From Thermoleophilia bacterium (lineage in GTDB: Bacteria > Actinomycetota > Thermoleophilia > Miltoncostaeales > Miltoncostaeaceae), in the NCBI GenBank assembly GCA_020848615.1, contig JADLHW010000053.1:26356-90355 (forward strand): DNA of 64,000 nt. The letters run 5' to 3'. Position 1 is the first letter of the stretch. Every line of letters starts with the position of its first letter. Below the pieces are notes generated by a model. The model was not told the DNA's origin. It saw only the letters and a list, made by a program, of their open reading frames with translations, and did no database searches. Below are positions 60,056-64,000 of the stretch, in pieces. A program made the translations under genes and the position numbers.

Positions 60056-60629
60056 CGACGGCCTCCTTCGGGTTCGCGAGGGCGGGGCGCAGCGCGGCGA
60101 GCTCGCCGCTCAGGCGGCTGCGGGCGCGGAAGATGCGGGACGCGACGGTGCCCGGGGTCGTCCCCAGGGCCACCGCGATCTCCTCGTAGGTGAGGTCGGC
60201 GAGCGCGAACAGGGTGAGGGCGTCGCGCTCCTGGCGGCGCAGGCCGGCCAGGGCGCGGCGCAGGGCCTCGCGCTCCCCGGCGCCCAGGCGGGCGTCGACG
60301 GTGGCGTGCGGGTCCTCCGGCGGGGCGTCGTGCACGCCGGTGGCCCGCAGCATGCGGCGCTCGGTGCGGCGCTGGGAGCGGGCCACGCGGACGGCGATGC
60401 CGAACAGCCAGGGCAGCGCGTCCACGCGGGCGGGGTCGTAGGAACCGCGGCGGCGGAACGCCACCAGGAACGTCTCGGAGGCCGCGTCCGCGGCGGCCTG
60501 GGGCCCGAACCGGCGCGACAGGTATCCGTGGATCCGGTCGAAGTGCCGGTCGAACAACGCCGCGAACGCCTCGGGCCGCCGGAGCGACTCCGCGACGATC
60601 GCCGCGTCGGTGCGGTGGTCGGTCGTCAT
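60048..60629 (-). CDS. ECF-type RNA polymerase sigma factor
   Basis: The 193-aa protein has sigma region 2 (FAALFDRHFDRIHGYLSRRFG ... WLFGIAVRVARSQRR) and region 4 (LRRQERDALTLFALADLTYEEIAVALGTTPGTVASRIFRARSRL). AAGGAGG lies 4 nt upstream of the ATG. It is probably controlled by the co-transcribed membrane protein. Its target promoters are unknown, and I see no clear autoregulatory ECF promoter in the 55-bp gap. Confidence 0.93.
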   Translation of the reverse strand: MTTDHRTDAAIVAESLRRPEAFAALFDRHFDRIHGYLSRRFGPQAAADAASETFLVAFRRRGSYDPARVDALPWLFGIAVRVARSQRRTERRMLRATGVHDAPPEDPHATVDARLGAGEREALRRALAGLRRQERDALTLFALADLTYEEIAVALGTTPGTVASRIFRARSRLSGELAALRPALANPKEAVDA

Positions 60630-60684
60630 GCCCCTCCTTGCCCGGGGGGCGGGTTCCGCTTCCCGGGGGCGGCGCGGGTGGACG

Positions 60685-61386
60685 CTACGCCGTTTGCGAG
60701 AGGGCGCCCACCGGCACCCCGAGCGCCCGCTCGATGAGGGTGAGCACGCCCATCTGGGCCTCGTCCGCGGAGAGGTCGTGGTCCGGCTCGGTGATGTCGT
60801 CGCTGCCCGCGGGCATGGTGAACCACGTGAGCCAGACGGTGGCGGCGTAGTTCAGCACCAGGGTCCGCAGCAGGAGCGCGCCGTGCTCGGGGTCGCCCGT
60901 GTAGGGGTGCTCCTCCAGGCGGGTCGCCGCAGCCACCACCGACGCCGCGATGCGGTCGAGGCGCGCCTCGAACAGCCGCTGGGCGGGCGCGTCCCCCTCA
61001 TCCGGGATGATCTCCCTGCGACGCCGCATGAACAGGAGGGCGACGAGCGCCGCGTCGGCGGCCTCGTCCTCGTCGCGCATGCCCCACAGGGCCGCGGTGT
61101 CCGCGAGCAGCGCCTGGACGGGGTCCGGGGGCAGCGGCCGCGTGAACGCGGCGGCGGCGACGTGCTCGTTCACCAGCGTCCACGCGTGGTCGTAGGTGCG
61201 GGACAGGATCTCATCGAGGCTGCCGAAGTGGCGGAACAGCGTGCTCTCGGTGGTGCCGGCCTCGCGTGCGATCTCCGCCGTGCGCAGCCGGCGGACGCCG
61301 TCCCGGAGCAGCACCCGCATCGTTGCGGCCATGACGCGCGCCGCGACCGTGGTGCGGCGTGCCGTGCGTGAGAGGGAGGTGCTCAT
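60685..61386 (-). CDS. TetR/AcrR-family repressor
   Basis: The 233-aa protein has the TetR helix-turn-helix near residues 30-65 (LLRDGVRRLRTAEIAREAGTTESTLFRHFGSLDEIL) and a helical ligand domain. It lies 45 nt downstream of a 75-aa gene on the same strand, whose promoter region holds a GATAGTG-CACTATC palindrome, a likely operator for this repressor. No obvious ribosome site precedes the ATG at 61386. Confidence 0.92.
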   Translation of the reverse strand: MSTSLSRTARRTTVAARVMAATMRVLLRDGVRRLRTAEIAREAGTTESTLFRHFGSLDEILSRTYDHAWTLVNEHVAAAAFTRPLPPDPVQALLADTAALWGMRDEDEAADAALVALLFMRRRREIIPDEGDAPAQRLFEARLDRIAASVVAAATRLEEHPYTGDPEHGALLLRTLVLNYAATVWLTWFTMPAGSDDITEPDHDLSADEAQMGVLTLIERALGVPVGALSQTA

Positions 61387-61431
61387 GTCTCGTTCGATGC
61401 TCCGGTGGTGTGGGACGTTGCGCCGGCGTGG

Positions 61432-61659
61432 CTACATCGACGGGGTGTGCTCCCGGTTCTTGCGCTCCGCGATCTCGACGGCGCCGAGGATGCCGCGGGG
61501 CCGGTGCCCCGTGGGAAGTTCGTGAAGACCTGCGATGCAGGCACCGAGGCCGCCTTCGAGGAGTCTGTCGACGCTGTCGGTCAGCGCCCGGTACTGGATC
61601 TCGAAATCCGTCTCGGGAACTCCTGCGCCATCTGGCTGAACTGGATGATGACCACTCAT
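61432..61659 (-). CDS. Small protein of unknown function in a TetR module
   Basis: The 75-aa product has a strong GGAGGTGA ribosome site 7 nt before the ATG at 61659, which supports it as a real gene. The sequence contains a helical segment ALTDSVDRLLEGGLG, one Cys near residue 41 and a basic C-terminus. It matches no family I know. It sits between the divergent operator region and tetR, so it is likely co-repressed with tetR. Confidence 0.68.
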   Translation of the reverse strand: MSGHHPVQPDGAGVPETDFEIQYRALTDSVDRLLEGGLGACIAGLHELPTGHRPRGILGAVEIAERKNREHTPSM

Positions 61660-61820
61660 CCCCTCACCTCCAGTCAGCGTGACTCTCCCACACGTGAGTC
61701 GCCACTTGCAAGCCGGCGCGCCGATCGCCCCGTCTCTCTTGCGTCTTAGAGGCTCTCCGCGTGTGAAGTGGCGAGGTGCATGGACGAGGCCCCTTGCGCG
61801 TGCACCGTCACCCAGGTAAC

Positions 61821-61836
61821 GATAGTGGTCACTATC
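61821..61836. promoter_or_regulatory. Palindromic operator overlapping divergent -10 boxes
   Basis: GATAGTG-GT-CACTATC has perfect 7-bp arms around a 2-nt centre. TATCAT (61833-61838, plus) and TATCGT (61819-61824, minus) overlap its two halves, so a bound repressor would block both divergent genes. The nearby TetR protein is the obvious candidate. Confidence 0.6.
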
Positions 61837-61856
61837 ATGAAAGGTGGTGATCACAC

Positions 61857-62027
61857 ATGATTGTCCTGTACGCACTGGCGGTGGTGCTCGGGATGCTCGG
61901 GATCGCCTGCCTCGTCGCGGCGATACGCGTGCCCCCGCTGCCCGGCGGATCCCTGGGCCGTGAGGCCGAGGAGTACCTGTACCGACAGGCCCGGCGGGAT
62001 GCGGAGCTCCGCCGGCTGCGCGACTGA
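61857..62027 (+). CDS. 56-aa single-pass membrane protein
   Basis: This short gene encodes 56 aa: one hydrophobic helix (residues 2-22, MIVLYALAVV...) followed by a Pro/Gly turn and a charged helix rich in Arg and Glu (EAEEYLYRQARRDAELRRL). GGTGGTGA lies 6 nt upstream of the ATG, and a perfect 16-bp hairpin follows the stop. It shares the palindromic operator with the divergent 75-aa gene. Function is unknown; a small stress or envelope protein is one guess. Confidence 0.7.
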   Translation: MIVLYALAVVLGMLGIACLVAAIRVPPLPGGSLGREAEEYLYRQARRDAELRRLRD

Positions 62028-62035
62028 TGGAGGTC

Positions 62036-62073
62036 GGCGGGGCCACCACGGGGTGTGCCGTGGTGGCCCCGCC
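62036..62073. terminator. Perfect 16-bp hairpin between convergent genes
   Basis: GGCGGGGCCACCACGG (62036-62051) and its exact complement (62058-62073) enclose a 6-nt loop between the 56-aa gene and the convergent peroxiredoxin gene. Confidence 0.85.
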
Positions 62074-62081
62074 CCACCGTG

Positions 62082-62741
62082 TCAGACGGGCTGGGGCACG
62101 ATCCGGATGTAGGGGCGCGGCTCCTGCCAGCCCTCGGGCCAGATCTCCTTGGCCTGCTCGTTGCTCAGCGAGCCGGCGATGATCACATCCCCACCCTGGG
62201 TCCACTGGGCGGGGGTGGCGACCTTGTGCGTGGCGGTCAGCTGCAGCGAGTCGATGACCCGCAGCACCTCATCGAAGTTGCGGCCCGTGGTCATCGGGTA
62301 CACCAGGATCAGCTTCAGGCGCTTGTCCGGGCCGATCACGAACACGTTGCGGACCGTCTGGTTGTCGGCCGGGGTGCGCTGGAGCGCATCGCCCTCCACG
62401 CTCGCCGGGAGCATCCCGTAGGCCTTCGCCACCGCGTAGTCGCTGTCGGCGATGATCGGGAAGTTCGGGGCGGTGCCCTGGGTCGCCTCGATGTCCTTGG
62501 CCCACTCGGCGTGGCGGTCCAGGGGATCCACGCTCAACCCGATGATCCTCACCCCGCGCCGGTCGAACTCCGGCTTGATGGCGGCCATGTACCCCAGCTC
62601 GGTGGTGCACACCGGCGTGAAGTCCTTGGGATGGGAGAACAACACGGCCCAGGAGTCCGCGATCCACTCGTGGAACCGGATCTCCCCGTCCGTGGTCTGC
62701 GCCGTGAAATCGGGCGCGATGTCGTTGAGCTGCAGCGCCAT
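62082..62741 (-). CDS. 1-Cys peroxiredoxin (Prx6 type)
   Basis: The 219-aa enzyme reduces peroxides using a single cysteine. Cys45 sits in FTPVCTTE, and no other Cys occurs in the protein, so an external thiol must resolve it. Prx6 features include FHEWIADSWAVLFSHPKDF, DRHAEWAKDIE, ADNQTVRNVFVIGPD and the long C-terminal dimer arm (PAQWTQGGDVII). GAGGAGG lies about 10 nt upstream of the ATG at 62741. It lies 91 bp downstream of the LysR gene on the same strand and could be its target. Confidence 0.96.
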   Translation of the reverse strand: MALQLNDIAPDFTAQTTDGEIRFHEWIADSWAVLFSHPKDFTPVCTTELGYMAAIKPEFDRRGVRIIGLSVDPLDRHAEWAKDIEATQGTAPNFPIIADSDYAVAKAYGMLPASVEGDALQRTPADNQTVRNVFVIGPDKRLKLILVYPMTTGRNFDEVLRVIDSLQLTATHKVATPAQWTQGGDVIIAGSLSNEQAKEIWPEGWQEPRPYIRIVPQPV

Positions 62742-62832
62742 GCGGGTGTCCTCCTCGGAACCGGCCGGGACATACGTTCGAAAACCACATGGGATTCTGG
62801 TCTTTCGTGGCGCCGGTGGCAAGGCCCGGCGG

Positions 62833-63756
62833 TCAGGCCGCAATGGCCAGCCACCCCTCGCGCTCCGCGACGGTGCGCGCGGCGGCGACCGCCACGGCGA
62901 CCGACGGCGCGGCGCCGGTTTCGGGCCACACCGCGACCAGCTCCATGCGCGCGTCCGGGTCGCGGATGGGCACGTGCACGACGCCCTCCCATGACGTCGT
63001 GGACATCGACACGGGACCCACGAACAGGCGGTCGGGATGCCGCGACAGGTGCGCCAGCAACGGCTCGCGGTTGTCCGGCGCCGCGAGCTCGATGGTGGGC
63101 GGGGCGAAGCCGCGGCGCGCGCACAGCGCGATCACCAGGTCGTGGAACCCGGGGGCCAGCGACGCGGGCACCACCACCATCGTCTCCCCCCGCAGCTCCT
63201 CCACCGTGAGGTCGTCCCTGCCCGCCAGCCGGTGCCGGTGGCTGGCGAACACCGCGAGCGGCTCCCGCCGCAGGCACTCGTGCACCAGCCCCTCCGCCCC
63301 CGCGAACTCGCGCACGAGGCCCAGGTCCACGTCGCGGGTGCGCACGGCGTCGATCACGCGGGTGCTCCACGCACGGTGGGCGCTCACCACCACCTCGGGG
63401 GCCTCCGCCTCCAGCTCGTCGAGGATGAGCGGCAGCGCCTGGTACCCCACGCTGGCGGTGTAGGCCACCCGCAGCGCCGCGGACTCGTGGTCGTGCGCGC
63501 GTCGCGCCCGGGTGACGGCGCGGTCGAGCTCCTCCATCAGGCGGCGGCCGTCCTCATGCAGCCCGCGGCCGGCCTCGGTGAGCTCGACCCGGCGGGTCGT
63601 GCGCCGCAGGAGCTCGACGCCCAGGCCCTTCTCCAGGGCCCGCACCTGGGCGCTCAGCGACGGCTGCGCCACGTGGAGGCGCTCCGCCGCCCGGGTGAAG
63701 CTCAACTCGTCCGCAACCGCGAGGAAGTACCGCAAACGCTGCAGCGTCAAACTCAT
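62833..63756 (-). CDS. LysR-family transcription regulator
   Basis: The 307-aa protein has the LysR winged helix (residues 1-60; LTLQRLRYFLAVADELSFTRAAERLHVAQPSLSAQVRALE) and a two-lobed effector domain (about 90-300; VAYTASVGYQALPLIL). It has Cys in HECLRRE and ALCARRG but not the OxyR disulphide layout, so direct peroxide sensing like OxyR is not supported. It is divergent from the aminotransferase gene at the window end and upstream of the peroxiredoxin gene. Either could be a target. The start has a TAGGCT box 6 nt upstream. Confidence 0.94.
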   Translation of the reverse strand: MSLTLQRLRYFLAVADELSFTRAAERLHVAQPSLSAQVRALEKGLGVELLRRTTRRVELTEAGRGLHEDGRRLMEELDRAVTRARRAHDHESAALRVAYTASVGYQALPLILDELEAEAPEVVVSAHRAWSTRVIDAVRTRDVDLGLVREFAGAEGLVHECLRREPLAVFASHRHRLAGRDDLTVEELRGETMVVVPASLAPGFHDLVIALCARRGFAPPTIELAAPDNREPLLAHLSRHPDRLFVGPVSMSTTSWEGVVHVPIRDPDARMELVAVWPETGAAPSVAVAVAAARTVAEREGWLAIAA

Positions 63757-63762
63757 AGCCCG

Positions 63763-63768
63763 AGCCTA
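63763..63768 (-). promoter_or_regulatory. -10 box TAGGCT, leaderless lysR-type gene
   Basis: TAGGCT on the minus strand ends 6 nt before the ATG at 63756. Confidence 0.5.
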
Positions 63769-63814
63769 TCAATCATCGGCGGTTTGGTCTTGGACCGCGC
63801 TCGGGACGCGGGAC

Positions 63815-63820
63815 TACGCT
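63815..63820 (+). promoter_or_regulatory. -10 box TACGCT for the aminotransferase gene
   Basis: TACGCT lies 29 nt upstream of the ATG at 63850, leaving a leader with AGGAAGGAG. It is 47 bp from the divergent LysR -10 box, so a LysR-bound site between them could control both. Confidence 0.45.
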
Positions 63821-63849
63821 GAGGGGACGACCCACAGGAAGGAGCCCCG

Positions 63850-64000
63850 ATGGCCACCAGCGCCAGATCGCCGCTGCGTCTTTCGTCTCGTACGTCGCAT
63901 TTTGTTTTGCCGAAGCAGTGGGCCTCGATGCGTAAGGCTGAGGCCATGGAGCGTGAGACCGGTAAGCGGGTCATCCATTTTGAGAAGGGTGATTTCCAAG
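63850..64000 (+). CDS. PLP-dependent aminotransferase, N-terminal fragment (cut by window end)
   Basis: Fifty codons are visible, starting at an ATG 6 nt after AAGGAG. The sequence around SMRKAEAMERETGKRVIHFEKGDFQ matches the N-terminal helix and strand of fold-type I aminotransferases (compare RA.ELEA.GK.VI.LE.GEPDF in the aspartate/alanine group). The substrate cannot be told from this part. Codon use differs from the neighbours: CGT, TCT, CTT, CAT, TTT, GTT and TTG are frequent, where nearby genes almost always use G or C in third position. Confidence 0.7.
   Translation, partial: MATSARSPLRLSSRTSHFVLPKQWASMRKAEAMERETGKRVIHFEKGDFQ

Noticed and set aside
63753..63999. Minus-strand frames at the window end (63753-63974, 63814-63999)
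   Set aside because: They lie antisense to the aminotransferase fragment and across the LysR promoter region, with no ribosome site or motif.
1..64000. tRNA, rRNA, CRISPR arrays, prophage or intact IS elements
   Set aside because: I looked for cloverleaf-like T-arm strings, conserved rRNA segments, regular spaced repeats, transposases, integrases and phage structural genes, and saw none. A covariance-model search would be needed to exclude small RNAs.

Overview
The window is about 64 kb of very GC-rich bacterial chromosome, with strong G/C preference at third codon positions throughout. Short intergenic gaps, many 4-nt ATGA/GTGA stop-start overlaps, actinobacterial small families (DUF1918, CU044_5270-like, amphi-Trp) and TANNNT -10 boxes point to an actinobacterium. 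A deep-branching class such as Thermoleophilia is my guess; there is no rRNA, tRNA or other phylogenetic marker here to settle it. I see no prophage, intact insertion sequence or CRISPR array.

Layout. 1-12.5 kb: one giant secreted protein made of three complete seven-repeat FG-GAP (integrin-type) propellers and a long array of Ig-like modules. 12.5-17.2 kb: small zinc-ribbon and YciI proteins, a subtilase overlapping the nadE gene. 17.2-20.8 kb: a two-component system flanked by two related secreted proteins, preceded by an 11-bp direct repeat resembling a PhoP-type box. 20.8-26.5 kb: amtB-P-II, a P460-like lipoprotein, an AIM24 protein and a CHASE-PAS-GGDEF diguanylate cyclase. 26.5-31.4 kb: a class-I amidotransferase, a DnaJ protein, a Ser/Thr kinase with a glycine-every-fourth-residue ectodomain, and a second two-component system. 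31.5-34 kb: a five-gene operon divergent from that system (ApbE, a haem-b type membrane protein, and small exported proteins, two of them with Asp/His-rich tails). 34-41.3 kb: CRP-type regulator, NHL propeller and CHASE2 class III cyclase, then secreted, SDR-like and membrane proteins. 41.3-43.6 kb: small soluble genes. 43.58-44.12 kb: a gene-free block with a tandem repeat and a large imperfect inverted repeat. 44.1-49.7 kb: pyruvate dehydrogenase complex (aceE-aceF-lpdA). 49.9-52.8 kb: an MbnP/MbnH-type copper protein and di-haem peroxidase pair. 52.9-56.3 kb: a Lon-like protease and two DUF proteins. 56.4-59 kb: a RAM-domain protein with trpD-trpC-trpF. 59-62 kb: sigma factor with partner, and a TetR module with two unknown small genes around a palindromic operator. 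62-64 kb: 1-Cys peroxiredoxin, LysR regulator and the start of an aminotransferase that runs off the end.

How it fits together. Much of the gene content concerns the cell envelope and redox chemistry: extracellular propellers, exported redox proteins (ApbE/haem-b operon, MbnPH, P460-like) and several sensors (two histidine kinases, one Ser/Thr kinase, one diguanylate cyclase, one CHASE2 cyclase close to a CRP-type regulator). The pyruvate dehydrogenase operon, NadE, AmtB/P-II and Trp genes are housekeeping. Two genome-wide habits show in the sequence. At least twelve start codons sit 6-8 nt after a TANNNT hexamer, implying leaderless transcripts. Gene ends, especially convergent ones, often carry perfect or near-perfect GC hairpins without a clear U-tract.

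The items I would follow first are the inverted-repeat block at 43.6-44.1 kb, the Asp/His-rich ApbE operon with its divergent two-component system, the MbnPH pair in a high-GC actinobacterial setting, the divergent trpDCF operon and the TetR small-protein module.
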